Part shown: in pieces, positions 38,537-49,930 of the stretch | How the letters are laid out: each line of letters opens with the position of its first letter | Numbering within the stretch: the stretch's first letter is position 1 | Notes under the pieces: generated by a model | What the model was told of the DNA's origin: nothing | Database searches by the model: none | What the model saw: the letters and a program-made list of their open reading frames with translations, nothing else | Origin: Cristatella mucedo | Lineage: Eukaryota; Bryozoa; Phylactolaemata; Cristatellidae | Reading direction: 5' to 3' | NCBI GenBank assembly: GCA_009760855.2 | Contig: WPIO01000022.1 | Span: 1,578,501-1,642,500, forward strand | Length of the DNA stretch: 64,000 nt | Translations under genes and position numbers: made by a program

Positions 38537-41515
38537 CGGATACACACCGACCGACGTGAATACAAGCCACTTCATCTGTGTCGCGAAGTTTTAGGACAGC
38601 CTCTTAAATTCCGCCTACTAAATGTCCGCTCACTAAAAACCAAGGGGTTACTTATCCGCGATCAGGTGGTCCAGGAGAAGCTAGGTGCATTTCTGCTTAC
38701 CGAAACTTGGATGACGACTTGTTCCAGTAGCTGTATATCTGAGACCACCGCACCCGGGTTCTCATTCTATCAGTTCATGCGTTCTGACAGAGTTGGTGGC
38801 GTAAATGCAATTGTTGTTCGTGAATCGTTTGGCTATAAGATGTGCAGTGTTTCGCATGGGCCATCGTTTGAATCAGTTGCAATCAGGTCCTCATCAAAGA
38901 CAATGCCTCTCACTGTTTTGATATACCGACATCCTTCAAGCTGTCTAAACTTGTTTATAGAGGAGTTTTCAGAGTTCCTCGCTAAAATATTTGTGTGAGA
39001 CAGGCCGTTACTGATTGCTGGAGACTTCGATATTCACGTTGACAACCTAGTAACAGCTAGGTCTGCTCATTTCTCGACTGTTTGGAGAATTTTGGTTTGG
39101 TCCAACACGTTAATCAAGCCACCCACGTCGGTGGCCATATTCTAGATCTCGTGATCACTAAGGATGTCTTCTCCACTGACCTTGTGTTGTGCCCGCTGAC
39201 CCTCTCGGATCAGTGTTCGGTCTCGTTTACTGTTCCTGCTCCCTGTACGTACTGGGTAATGTCAAACTTTTCAAGCAACGTAACGTAAAAAGCATTGACA
39301 TAGATGAATTGTTGAATCTGTCTGCAGCACAGGTCTTTTTGATCTGCACCCAGACTCGACTGACATCCTCGATACCCTCAGTAATGCAGTGAACATGGCA
39401 CTCACGAGTACTCTTGATAAACATGCTCCCGTTCATTTCATCCGTGTACAGAGTCGTAGAGATTCCTTTCAATTTACAAAAAACTCCTAAAGATGCGCAG
39501 GGTTATGCGATTTCTTGAACGTTGCTTTAAGAAATCGAGGTCTGATGCAGATCTAGTCAAAACAGATTAATGACAGTAAAATATTTACTGGAAAATGCTG
39601 AGAGTCCGACTCCTCATATATTAACGGCTCAGTCGAAAAGTTTTTGGCCTTCTTTACTGAAAGAATTGTGCACATTCGTCCCTCCATAAAGCCCCCTCCA
39701 AGCAAAGTAATTGTGGAATCATAACCTGTGACCTTCCTTAAAAGTTTTTCCGAGGTTTCTGTATATGATGTCGCTACCTTACAAAGGTCTAGCAAAAAGA
39801 GCTCGTCTCCTGAAGACCCTATACCTTCATCTCTGTGGTCTTCACTGGCAGACCAACTTAGCCCTGCCACAACCAAGATATTTGATGCTTCTTTGGTAAA
39901 ATGGGTTGTCCTCAAGTCCTTCAAATCGGAAATCGTTAGACCTATACTTAAAAGGCCTGGATTAGATACAGAGGTCCTTGCAAAATATCGCCCAGTTTCC
40001 CTTCCTTCTTTCTTCTCAAAGATTCTTGAAAAATTGTTGCTCAGCAACTGGTTGAACATATTGAAAAGAATAAAATGTCAGAAAAATTTCAATCAGGGTT
40101 CAAGAGGCAGCACTCCACTAAAAACTGCTCTCCTGCGCCTTAACAATGACATTCTACGAGGCAATGATAACGGGAATGTAACTGCCCTAGCTCTGTTACG
40201 TCTTTCAGCTGCCTTTGACAACGTTGATCATAACGTTCTGCTTGAGCGATTGAGAACAGCGATCGGTCTGGCAGACGAAGCACTGGCATGGTTTAAATCT
40301 TACTTGTCTGGTAGTGTTCAATCCGTGTCGTGTGGAGGTCAGGTCTCTCGCGTGAGACGGGTCACCTGTGGAGTCCCTCAAGGGTCCGTCCTCGGTCCCT
40401 TGCTGTTTTCCATTTATACTCAACCTCTGGAAAAGTGATTAAGGCCCATGGAATAGAAAATCACTTTTATGCTGATGGTACGCAGCTGTATTTTTTATTC
40501 ACCCGTCGGAATCTGCTGCAGCAGCTGATAAACTGAATGCTTGCCTTGCCGACATATAATCTTGGATGTCGGAAGACTTCTTGAAATTAAATTACAATAC
40601 AACCGAACTGCTGCTCATAAAACACCCCAAGTGTGTGGCTGGATTAGAAGGCGTCGCTCTTTTAATAATTGATACCGTTTTGCGACCATCCCCACGTGCT
40701 CAAAATTTAGGTGTCATTTTTGACAGCAGCCTGATTTTTAAAAGCTTCATTCAGAAGACTGCTTCTACAGTTAGCCATCACGTCCGATCCCTATATGAGA
40801 CTAGAAGCTGTCTCCTACAGTGGCTTGCAAAAAATTTAACTAGCTCATTCGTCCTGTCTCGGCTTGATTCTTGTAATTCCCTTTTGGCTGGGCTACCAAG
40901 GAAAGCAACAAGGCCACTGCCGCTGGCTATGAATATGGCTGCAAAGCTAGCCTTCAAGTCCCACAGATTTGAGCACGTGTCTCCTTTACTAAGAGAGCTA
41001 GGATGGATGCCGGTTGAGAAACAGATGCAGAGTAAAGCTCTTACGCTGATCCACTAGGCCCGACACGGCTTGGCTCCTTCGTACCTAGCTGAACTGCTGC
41101 ACCAGTTTCAGCCTCATCTCACTCTCCGGTTCTGTATGGACAATACCTCCGTTCCATTCCTCCGCTTAAAGATTGTTGGCAACAGAAGCTTTAGCTCTGC
41201 AGGTCCTAGGCTGTGGAACTCGCTTCTACGATTCTTGTGCAACGAAAACTACTCTCCTGCTGCCGACTATAGCTCATCCTTTTCAGCGGTCCTGAGCTGC
41301 TACTTCCATGCTGCTCACTACCTCAACTGCTCTCGTGGCTCTGCTGTGCTTCCCACTTTCTCTTTGTTTCGTGAGACGAAGTCTGTTGGCTACCGAATGC
41401 ATTCCGAAAGCCGCTTAGACTGTGAGTGGGCTATACAATACTCTCCAGCGTAACACCCACATAGTTTGTATGGCTTTGTGAAGTTACAGACAGAGATATA
41501 TCACATATATTAGAT
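38537..41515 (+). mobile_element. LINE-1fam copy inserted into an older copy of the same family
   Basis: Starts within the region upstream of ORF2 (GGCCGGATACACACCGACC), then LRFRLLNVRSLKT-equivalent codons, [125 protein letters not shown] (second catalytic Asp changed to Gly), [19 protein letters not shown] and LGWMPVEKQM. The 3' UTR ends GTTACAGACAGAGATATATC. About 2.98 kb. Open segments 39728-40438 and 40566-41057 are separated by shifts and stops, so it is inactive. It keeps the endonuclease stretch that the 21.8-25.1 kb copy has lost. Confidence 0.92.
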
Positions 41516-41660
41516 GCATGACCGAATGCGTACCGAAAGTCACTTAGGCTGCTAGTGTGCTAAACAAAACTCTACTGCATAACACCCACACAGTCTTTGT
41601 GGCTTTATGGAGTTGCAGACTGAGATACTTTACATTACGTTACATTATATTGATCGTAAA
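41516..41660 (+). mobile_element. Older LINE-1fam 3' fragment, right half
   Basis: Resumes ACCGAATGCGTACCGAAAG exactly where the left half stopped at 38536. It passes CATAACACCCACACAGTC and ends in GATACTTTACATTACGTTAC. Confidence 0.9.
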
Positions 41661-42030
41661 CATCATCATGTTTGAACTGTTCACCTGCGATTCAACAATG
41701 CTTTTAGAGAAGCTGGACTTGGCCTTTTCTAGGATTGATTGATACTGCCTGCCGTCGTCCTCGTATGCCTGTCGATGTGCAGACAGTCGAGATCTTGTGT
41801 GTGATTTTCGAGCTAGCGCTTAGTGGATCTAGCTAGTTGGATGTTTCCGGTAAACTATGGGCCATCTGGGGAGGGCGAACTGAGCGTTTAGTCAGAGATG
41901 CAAACTCATCGAGCATGTCGACGAGTGTCGTGTTATGTTAGCATTCTACCAAGGGTGGTAGGACGCAAGGTGTATTGATTAGCACGGGCGAAGAAGACAT
42001 TCTCTCGCACGAACAACATCGACGTCAAGG
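41661..42030. other. No gene recognised
   Basis: Chance frames only. Confidence 0.45.
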
Positions 42031-42034
42031 GTCC

Positions 42035-42475
42035 CACACCACCCAAGCATCGTACCACCCGCTTTTCGGAAACTGTTTACCTACACCTCGTACAAATTTC
42101 AAATCCTCTGGAGACCGTACATTTAGTTCCTAAGCTCCCAAAGCCGGAACTCACTCCCTACTTGCATCACGACATCACCTTACTTGACCACATTTAAACA
42201 AAAATTGAAAAATCGCCTATTTATGACAGCATTTAGTGGGTCCGTGTGATTCTTCCTTTATGTGCTAATGCATGCTGACATTGCATGCTGCCACTAACCA
42301 CCCTTGCATGCTGACCCTGTGCATGTCACCCCTAAAGATGTTATTCACGTTTATCAATATCACACCACTCACCATTCGATCGTTTTTCTTTTGCAGCAAA
42401 TGTAAAGTGCCTAGAAAGAGATTAAGTTCTCGGAGGGTGTTTTATCAAGTGCATTATTTTTAATATTATTAAGTC
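42035..42475 (+). mobile_element. LINE-2fam 3' end
   Basis: Starts CAAGCATCGTACCACCCGCT, the [11 protein letters not shown]-equivalent. It continues through GCATTTAGTGGGTCCGTGTG, TTGCAGCAAATGTAAAGTGC and CTAGAAAGAGATTAAGTTCT to an ATTATTTTTAATATTATTA tail. Confidence 0.9.
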
Positions 42476-42599
42476 GAAACCACTCGCCAAACTGTTATAA
42501 AACTGTTCCCCTCCTTACGTTGTGTGTACTTATCTGTAGTCTCATTTTTGTTTGAGATCGTTTCGGGTATGTATGTAGATAAAGCAGAAGCTATTACTC

Positions 42600-42668
42600 A
42601 TATATATAGCACCTTACGAAAAATTTCTAAACAGGCTATTCACGTATGCGATAGGGCTTGAGCACATG
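42600..42668 (-). mobile_element. SINE-A tail-half fragment (uncertain)
   Basis: TAGCACCTTACGAAAAATTT, TAAACAGGCTATTCACGTAT and GGGCTTGAGCACATGCC resemble a diverged minus-strand SINE-A tail and box B. No head found. Confidence 0.45.
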
Positions 42669-42669
42669 C

Positions 42670-43090
42670 CATACAAGCCATACCATCAGTAGTGATTATT
42701 TCCAGCCACCCTGGGGCCTGGGTCCTTCTGGCCTTCCGTGGTTGACGGCATGGTTGACCCATCCAGATGGCATGGTTGACCCAGGGATGTGGATATGGAG
42801 CGACCAGGATACTTCTCGAGCGACAGATCCCATGTCTCGGCCGAAGAACTCCGTTCCCCGGCGGCTCAGAAAATGGGGTCATCCGGCCTTCAGTTAAAGG
42901 TCACTCTTGGATTATCTGGTGACCCTTAACTTGCCGCATTCCGTTACAGCCACCCTAGGCTACTGTACCTCGCTTGGGTATAGACTCACACAAAACCGAC
43001 TCACAGCTCGCAAAACATCCCTGTCCATAGCCTCATAAAGTAACAGACTAGCAGCCTAGAAGCAAGTTAGAACAGCCACAAGCTCCACTT
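42670..43090. other. No gene recognised; small direct repeat
   Basis: GGCATGGTTGACCCA occurs twice 23 bp apart near 42747-42785. Otherwise nothing that I can assign. Confidence 0.45.
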
Positions 43091-43091
43091 A

Positions 43092-43212
43092 GTGGCACCA
43101 ACCAGCCCAACAGCAAGCCCAACACAGCCCAACACGATGGCAACAACACGGTGGCACCAACCAGCCCAACAACAAGCCAAATACAGCCCAACACAGTGGC
43201 ATCAACCAGCAC
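43092..43212. repeat. Imperfect tandem repeat, about 46-59 bp unit
   Basis: GTGGCACCAACCAGCCCAAC starts at 43092 and 43151, and a shorter third unit (GTGGCATCAACCAGCACAGG) starts at 43197. Each unit contains AACACAGCCCAACAC-like sub-repeats. Confidence 0.9.
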
Positions 43213-45845
43213 AGGACGACGAACTACGTCCCTCAAACCGTCAGTCATTGCAAATATACCAGCCTGCTGTTTGTTGTCTTTAGCCATTTCAATGCTCTCG
43301 TCTACAATGATAATCTGAGGCTACTCAACTGTACTTATGAGTTTTACATTTGTAATTTCTCTATTTGCTTATAGAAGCAAGACTTGGCAACAGCTAAGCT
43401 GGATTGTGACGAAAGACCACGAACCTCATATATCAATCGATGGGCAATCGATTCCCGACTTTCTAGTTTCCTTTTTTTCAAGCTTGGATTAGCAGTCATG
43501 ATTAGTTTTATGCCAGCAATGAACTGTTGGATATCTGAAGATTGCCTACACTGTGCTTAATCGCAGGGGAAAACTTGTCCTAAACTTAGTCAAGCCTCTA
43601 ATCGTAGCATTCTATCGTACACGGTAGATCAGATTGAGGCGGGATTAGAAGGTGCAAAGGACATATTTTTTGGAGCCGGTTCAATACCAAGGATCTCGAT
43701 GTTTTTCGATTCGCAGACGATTGTTGATACGTTTGTGGATTGTTTGATTGTCCGATGGAGCGTGACCTTTATTGTGATCCCACGTGCCTTGAGAACAAAA
43801 TAAAGCTGCTAATAAGGTAAATTCAGCCGACAGAGATGCGGTTTAGTCATCGAAATATATGTTACAACCATGCAAAGTGAGAATGGGAAACTCCTATAAT
43901 ACATATTTGACATCAGATCGGGAAAATCTTAAATAAGGCAGGTTTTGGTGTCTCGGACGCGAGAGATTACAGACAGACAAAAACTATTTGCTTCCGACTA
44001 CGCGTTTAGTGTATCTGTGAGGGAAATTACTGTCTGGTTATCACGTATTGTAGGCAAAAGTATGTCGAAAATACTGCTTATTATGGAATCAACTCTTTCC
44101 TTAACAACTAACTTGAAGCAGGCATTTCCATCCTGCCGCTACGTGACTTTTAGTTTTAAAATTTAACGCACAAAACTTAGCGTTCACGGGCTCTCTCAGT
44201 GAAGGTCGACCTGCTGTAGGCTGGCTCGGAGAAGTTACAGGGGTTATGCTGTGACGGTCTGCTAAGCCCAATGCAAAGTCAGTCCGTGATAGAATCTGGC
44301 GATGGGCATAATAAGTTACTGGAAAGTTACCTTGCCTGCAAAATCCTTACAGAGAGACAGTTATTAGGAATATTTATAAGATATAGTGCGAATGAGTGCT
44401 TCCAAAACCAGCACAGCGACTGCTCTACGATACTAGCAATAATCGCAAGCTCAGTGGTGGAGACTACCTGCAGGATTCACCATGAGACTACGAACGTATT
44501 AGTACAAATAGCCGCATTCGGAGGTCTAACCTCGGGACGGCTTGCTGATCAAGAATTTTGCCCAAGGCCGCAGTAAAGCTTTCTTTTAATGCGATCGAGT
44601 TGGGTCGGGAACAGAGACAGTCGTGTTGACTGTCGTGCGGTAGCGTTCGAGGGGGCAGATGGAAAGAGACACTGCAGATGTGGAGTCGGTAGTGGCAGAG
44701 GGACAGCAAACCTTCCGGAGGAACCGTAACTTTGTAAGGTCAGTTCCGGTAAACGTCCTTGACCCAGTCTACTCCTTCCCTACGTTACCTGTTGGGACTG
44801 GGGTGGGTGTCGCTCGCCTGAAGGAGCCTCGTGACTGAAGAATAGTAGTGCTCCTCCCAATAGGGATTGATTCTAACGCTTTGTGATGTGCTGGATTAAG
44901 GAGGCAGTCGTCTGATTTTTGTGTGTTGCCGCTAAAGGTTGGTAACTTGCTTAACTAGTGATTTGTGTGAGTTGTCTGCTGAATTATAAATTTGTGTGCA
45001 ACGCTACGCTGCTACAGTGCTATCTGTCACCCTGCCAGTGAGCAAGGTCGATACGTAAAACTAAATCGTGTGCGAAGGCTGCAGTTTTCGCCTCAGCTCG
45101 CGGTTAGCACTAGAACATCGATGAAGCTCGAAATCGTAGGTCTTAAAGCCGATCGTTCAGATAGCCCGTTTGAACGTCAAATTCGATCGACTCACTCAGC
45201 TGCAAAGTTCCCGTCCAAATAGAATTCTGGACTGATTGCTATCTTACCTAAAAGTGTGCTGCAAGTTTGGATTTTCCAACTTCATATCGGCGGCAAGTGA
45301 GTTTGCTGCCGGATTTCAGATGTCTCCCTCGACTGTCAAGTAAACTTATTCCTTCTTAAGACCAGTACCAAACTGCAGGTTTCATGTCAGAATTGGAGCA
45401 AAATTGCTCAATTTCATTGTTGCGATTACTTTATTCATTATACCCCATTGCTTAAATCTTCTCACTTTGCATGCTTCGTGAACAACTCTATTTACCCTAA
45501 TACCTAATCTTATTCGCAAATTCTGACTGTTCCGAAGTTCATGGGGGAGTAGCAGCAGTAGCTTGGCCAACTGCAGAAGATGCAACTTGCTTGTCTTGCA
45601 TGGTGAATGCTTGGAGTTGACCAGTGCACTGTTTTGGCTGTTAACATTCTCAGGACATTCTAAATGTAATTGAGAGTCGCCACATATACGATTTTGGCTA
45701 TTATATGGGCTTTGGATCACGGTGTGAGCTTTGAGTGCACGCCTTGTAGGTGCCTGTTGGCCTTGCTTCAGGCACGATCCATAGTCTAGCTCAATGTCCG
45801 ACAGTTAGAGAATGTCGAGCAGGCCGTGCATATGTTTGAGTGTTG
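43213..45845. other. Long stretch without a recognisable gene
   Basis: Only short frames; no match to the window's LINE, SINE or DNA-transposon families. The sequence is close to even composition and has no long simple repeats. It could hold decayed repeats of families not otherwise seen here. Confidence 0.45.
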
Positions 45846-46018
45846 TGAGCCGTGATGGCACATTAGGTAAGGCAGCTACTTTCACGATCTCGGTCCCGAG
45901 GTCGTGGGTTCGATTCCTGCAGTGGGTGATTCTTTATCACCACTACAACCGGTGGTGATAGCCGTAAAGGCTCTTCTGTCGCTATACAAAAAGAGGCTGT
46001 TAAATCAGCCAGTTTTTA
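45846..46018 (+). mobile_element. SINE-B copy, well preserved
   Basis: GAGCCGTGATGGCACATTAG, GTAAGGCAGCT (box A-like), CGATCTCGGTCCCGAGGTCG, TGGGTTCGATTCCTGCAGTG (box B GGTTCGATTCC), GGTGGTGATAGCCGTAAAGG, CTCTTCTGTCGCTATAC and AAAAAGAGGCTGTTAAATCA. About 170 bp. It serves as the family reference together with the 48.9-kb copy. Confidence 0.92.
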
Positions 46019-46029
46019 TTTATTTTTTA

Positions 46030-46090
46030 TTTTATGTGTGTGTGTGTGTGCGAACATGTGTGTGTATCTTTGCGTGTGCTTGTTGATATA
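46030..46090. repeat. (GT)n-rich short repeat after SINE-B
   Basis: TTATGTGTGTGTGTGTGTGC then interrupted GTGT units, just beyond the SINE-B T-rich tail. Confidence 0.85.
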
Positions 46091-46613
46091 AGGCACTTGA
46101 GCATGTAAGACCGGGAGGGTGGATGCTAAACGAAAAGAAATAAATAATATACCAGACACGATGTCTCAAAAATTCACGGCTGTTAGTGATCCAGCATCCA
46201 ACACATTATGTGGCTGAATCATTGATCTCACGACGATAAGGGCATTAGCAGCAGGGTTTCACTGTTTGCCGTTTACCATTCCCGACTGTACCTGAATTCA
46301 TTTGCTGCTCTGGCACTTCTATGTGAGCAGATTAGCTTAAGGTTTGCTAGGAGTCTTGATTTAAAAACATTGATGCCGGGAAATTCTTCTATCTGCTTAC
46401 AAAGCGGGCCTTATTGTTGGATGGCAAAGTACCTCCCATAGCCTCGAGGAAATCTTTTAGTGAAATCTGATATTACAATGCAAAGCATCGCAACAGAAAC
46501 AACGAATAACGGTTGTATATTGCACCGAAGGGGTCACTGGCAAAGGTGGTAATGTTCTGAAAAGAGGAATGAACATGCAAGGACGCTCTATTATATGTCC
46601 TTTGCTTGAGAAA
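46091..46613. other. No gene recognised
   Basis: Short frames only. Confidence 0.45.
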
Positions 46614-46698
<85 letters not shown>

Positions 46699-46699
46699 A
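46614..46699. repeat. (GA)n microsatellite, about 43 units
   Basis: Pure GA repeat with one AA interruption near 46679. Confidence 0.97.
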
Positions 46700-47940
46700 T
46701 GTGTGTGTATTTCTCTTCGCTAAAGCATCTCAAAAAGTGTGCCCAGACAAGCATAATTTGAATATCATTTTAAGTAAAGCAAGCTCTGACCTGAATCTAG
46801 CCCGATACAAAAGTCACTCTGTTCATATGCTGGGAAGATAAGGAGTGATAGCACTTTCTTTGTTTTTTTTTGACGTTGCATGATGTCATTTTTCTGACGT
46901 TATCATGCATTGTACATGTGTAATGTTTTATGAATGCACGTGTACCAATTTGATGTGGTCGAGTGGTTTTTGAATGATCGGTGCAGGTTACAGGACCGTT
47001 AGAACAAGCTTCATTCACGGATCTGATTGACAGAGCACTTGCCTAGACCAACGGTCTCGATATTTCTGTCGAATTGTCTCAATATTACAGCACTCATAAT
47101 CCCTGCACGCGGTGCAATTTTGTGATAGCACGGCAAATTTATATCCTTGTGCACGAACCTTTTTTTTGCACCAGGCTGTCTTCCCTCGGATAGCGGTGCT
47201 GCATTGTTCTTTGTGGCTTCCTGTTGCTGGCGTGGCACCATTATCAGGTCAAGGCAGTTACACAACTGCTTACCCTCACCTCCGCTATTGGTCTTAATAG
47301 CTCTGCTAGCATTCTGTGGATAAGTGATGCAATGAAGCAAGCATGCCAGGTATAGGATATACAGCTTGCTTCTTTTTTTGGCCGGAGGCTTGCAGCCGGC
47401 CAATGCTTCATCGGGTGCCGGTACAGAGTGCTTCATTGAAGCTACCGAAAAGTAAACTAAGCGTCGGGCATCGCCTCGGGCATCGCCTCGGTCGATGCCC
47501 GAGGCGACGTAGCAACTTTGTTTAAGCCTAGTGAATTGCCTTTGAGCAAGTTGGCGTCGGTTCCCCCCCCCCCTCCCCCGAGGCTGTCTGCACCGTTGCA
47601 GTGCACACAAGTAGCCGACAGAGTCACAGCCGATGCTCGAGCGCAGCATCCAACCCGAGCAGGCAGCAAGTGCAGCGTTGAGGCGGTAGCAGCCGGTCAC
47701 TGGCGACCGGCTGTCCTCTCGATGCAAAATTTTGCCGTCGCCACATTGGGGCCGATCCGATCCGGGGCAATTTGTGAAGGGCCAGCCTACCTGTTCTCGT
47801 CATGGGAAACGAGCGACGACTATCGAGTAGCTCAGGGATCTTGAAGTTTTCGAGAAGATTGCGGATCGCCAAGTCAAGCCTTGGCACAACGAATTGGAAT
47901 CCCGACGTCAGCAAGTGGCATGCTGACGTTCACTCGTGTG
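46700..47940. other. Unassigned stretch, partly GC-rich, with foldbacks
   Basis: A 238-codon minus-strand frame (47727-47011) and others cross the GC-rich part 47380-47800, but their translations show no domain. A perfect 15-bp hairpin (47471-47507), a small AGCCGGTC/GACCGGCT foldback near 47692-47713 and a C-run near 47562-47578 lie here. It could be a distal 5' part of the ABCA-type gene about 2 kb downstream, but I see no joined exon. Confidence 0.4.
47471..47507. repeat. Perfect 15-bp hairpin, 7-nt loop
   Basis: TCGCCTCGGGCATCG, loop CCTCGGT, then the exact reverse complement CGATGCCCGAGGCGA. The left arm overlaps a direct GGCATCGCCTC duplication. Confidence 0.94.
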
Positions 47941-48062
47941 TCTGGTTGGGACCAGTGGTAAATTGCTTGCCTCCAAGGCCCAGGATCGGGCTTGAGCACT
48001 GCGGCTCATGTAAAGCACCCAGATGGAGATAAGCTCTCTTAGGGCAGCATACAAATGAACTA
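47941..48062 (+). mobile_element. SINE-A copy
   Basis: TGGTTGGGACCAGTGGTAAA, GGGCTTGAGCACTGCGG, CTCATGTAAAGCACCCAGAT and GATAAGCTCTCTTAGGGC. The head and box B-like region are diverged. Confidence 0.82.
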
Positions 48063-48925
48063 ATTGTTTTCATTTGCTAAGGAACAACACTCGAAACTAC
48101 TGTGGTGAGTAGAAATGCTATGCTCCAGCCGTTAGTAACACCGAGTGACATCTTAAAGGTAGCACGGCCGTGACCTTCCAAGTCCCAAATAGTGAGCCTG
48201 AGTTTGCACTTTGAGTCTTGCTTCTTTCCAGTTTTTGTCTTGCTCGTGTCTGCTTTGGTCTTCCGTCTGGTGGGAAGCTTATGCGGTCAGTTTTTTTCCT
48301 TCAGTCGCGCTTCCTACTTTCTCCATCTCTAGAGTGGTTATAGGAAAATTGCTTTCGTTGGGGAGATAGAAAAGGTCATGTGCAAAGTACCTCCAAGAGA
48401 ATTTGATTTTTCCACGATTGCTTTGTTGCCCCCGTCGGCCCTTATTATCTTATATTTATACAAGAGTTTTTACTGTCTTATAAACAGGGACTCTCGTGGC
48501 ACTCTTAGAGGATTTAGTCGGTAATGCCGTCCGTCATGCCATTCAAAGCAGTGAAGAAGGCATGCCCTTGCCGGTGCCTAGGATTGGTCGTTTGTTCTGC
48601 CTGGCCAAAGTCTTAGCCAAGAATCTGAGACATGCCCAGTTTTGCAGTCTTCGTTCAGTCTTCCGTAAGAGTTGCTCCCCGTTTTGGTGACCTTTTGCTA
48701 TAAAGGCTGAAGCAAGACTGATGCAGGGGAGATGGGAGGGGTGCAGTTCAGGGAGGCAGCTGCAAGCTGACAAAAACTGCACTGAAGAGAAATTCATCAA
48801 GGTTAAACCACTTTCGTTGACTCTCTAGCCTAGATCGTTGGCAGTGGACGAGTTTTCATAAATACAGCCTGATACGGCATTACATCAGTGCCTTGCTGGT
48901 TTGCTGCTCGGGTTTCGCATGCTTG
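48063..48925. other. No gene recognised
   Basis: Short frames, T-rich patches; no repeat family match. Confidence 0.45.
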
Positions 48926-49100
48926 TGGTGAGCCGTGATGGCACACTAGGTAAGGCGGCTGCTTTTCACGACCTCGGTCCCGAGGTCGTGGGTCCGAATC
49001 CTGCAGTGGGCGATCCTTTATTGCCGCTGCAAGTAAGTGGTGATAGCTGTAAAGGCTCTTCTGCCGATATACAAAAAAGAGGCTGTTAAATTAGCTAGTG
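48926..49100 (+). mobile_element. SINE-B copy
   Basis: GTGAGCCGTGATGGCACACT, AGGTAAGGCGGCTGC, TCGGTCCCGAGGTCGTGGGT, CCGAATCCTGCAGTGGGCGA, GTGGTGATAGCTGTAAAGGC and AAAAGAGGCTGTTAAATTAG. It is very close to the 45.8-kb copy, so the family was active fairly recently. Confidence 0.92.
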
Positions 49101-49773
49101 CTTGCTGGGATCGCTCAAGACCCCTTCAGACGCAGCAGGTCGTCATTTATGTTCAACCCCATGGGGCTGGCTGTCGACCTTCGCTCCGATGAGAGCTGCC
49201 AAACAAAAGAGGTTCGCGTGTAGCTACGAGGTCATGCGAACCTATCAGATGCACGTACCGATAAAAAAAGCGAGTGCACTTTGTGCTCCCGAACAACCCC
49301 AGAGGTTAGTGCATAGACGTCTCGGTTCACGGCAGCCTCTGCCGTTTCCAGTCCAGCTGGCCAGCAGCACAGTGCAGGAGACGTCACGAGAGCTTGCAGT
49401 AGCTGCATGTGCTGCTGGGCATGCGCTCTGCCAAACACTTGGAATGTATCGCCTTTGTCATCGTTGTCGGCATCGTTAACTTATTGCATTTGTAGCCTTT
49501 CGACTGCGTTTGTAAGGTCATGTACCACAGTTTTGCTCTTAAGCATAGTTAGTTAACTTAATTGCTGTACAGCGGCTCTAGCTGTTGGTCTTGTTACGCA
49601 TCTGCATGTTCTATCGTTCAGCTATTACCGAACACTTGCCACTGCTAAAGTTATTTGGCGATGCTTTGCCTGCTTATTTTTTCTGCTCATTTTTTCTGCT
49701 TATTCGGCTTTTCATTGGCTGTTTACTCTTTCATTATCCTGTTTCATTCATTCATTCATTTCTCTGTCTTTTC
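49101..49773. other. Upstream region of the ABCA-type gene
   Basis: No coding exon recognised. A TTCATTCATTCATT run and a good acceptor-like TCTCTGTCTTTTCAG at 49761-49774 lie just before the first coding exon, so a 5' UTR exon farther upstream is possible. Confidence 0.45.
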
Positions 49774-49804
49774 AGCGTTTATTGTACTCTGATCAAGGGC
49801 TCAT

Positions 49805-49930
49805 ATGCTCGTGGCCATGCAGACCGTTTCGAGCTCAAGGATTCCGCGAGCTGGCTTCTTTCAGCAGCTTAAAGCACTAATTCGAAGAAACTGCTTGCTA
49901 AAAGCCAGGAACACCCGGCGGTCGGTGGGG
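49805..49930 (+). CDS. ABCA-type exon 1 (cytosolic N-terminus)
   Basis: ATG at 49805 (MLVAMQTVSSSRIPRAG) or the internal ATG at 49817, which has the better context (GCC before, C after). It ends at RRSVG with donor GTAAGT at 49931, phase 0. FFQQLKALIRRNCLLKARN matches the FxQLKxLLxKNxLLKxR start of ABCA proteins. Confidence 0.85.

Noticed and set aside
43092-43212. Possible CRISPR-like array
   Set aside because: Units are adjacent and imperfect with no unique spacers, and the DNA is eukaryotic.
44270-44580. 101-codon plus-strand frame in the 43-45 kb gap
   Set aside because: No domain, no splice signals at useful places, no repeat support.
45900-45975. tRNA gene
   Set aside because: Box A and box B are good, but the sequence continues into the SINE-B body and tail found at four other places, and no acceptor stem closes.
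47011-47727. 238-codon minus-strand open frame
   Set aside because: No recognisable domain, runs through a hairpin and C-run, and lies where GC content lengthens chance frames. No splice or repeat support.
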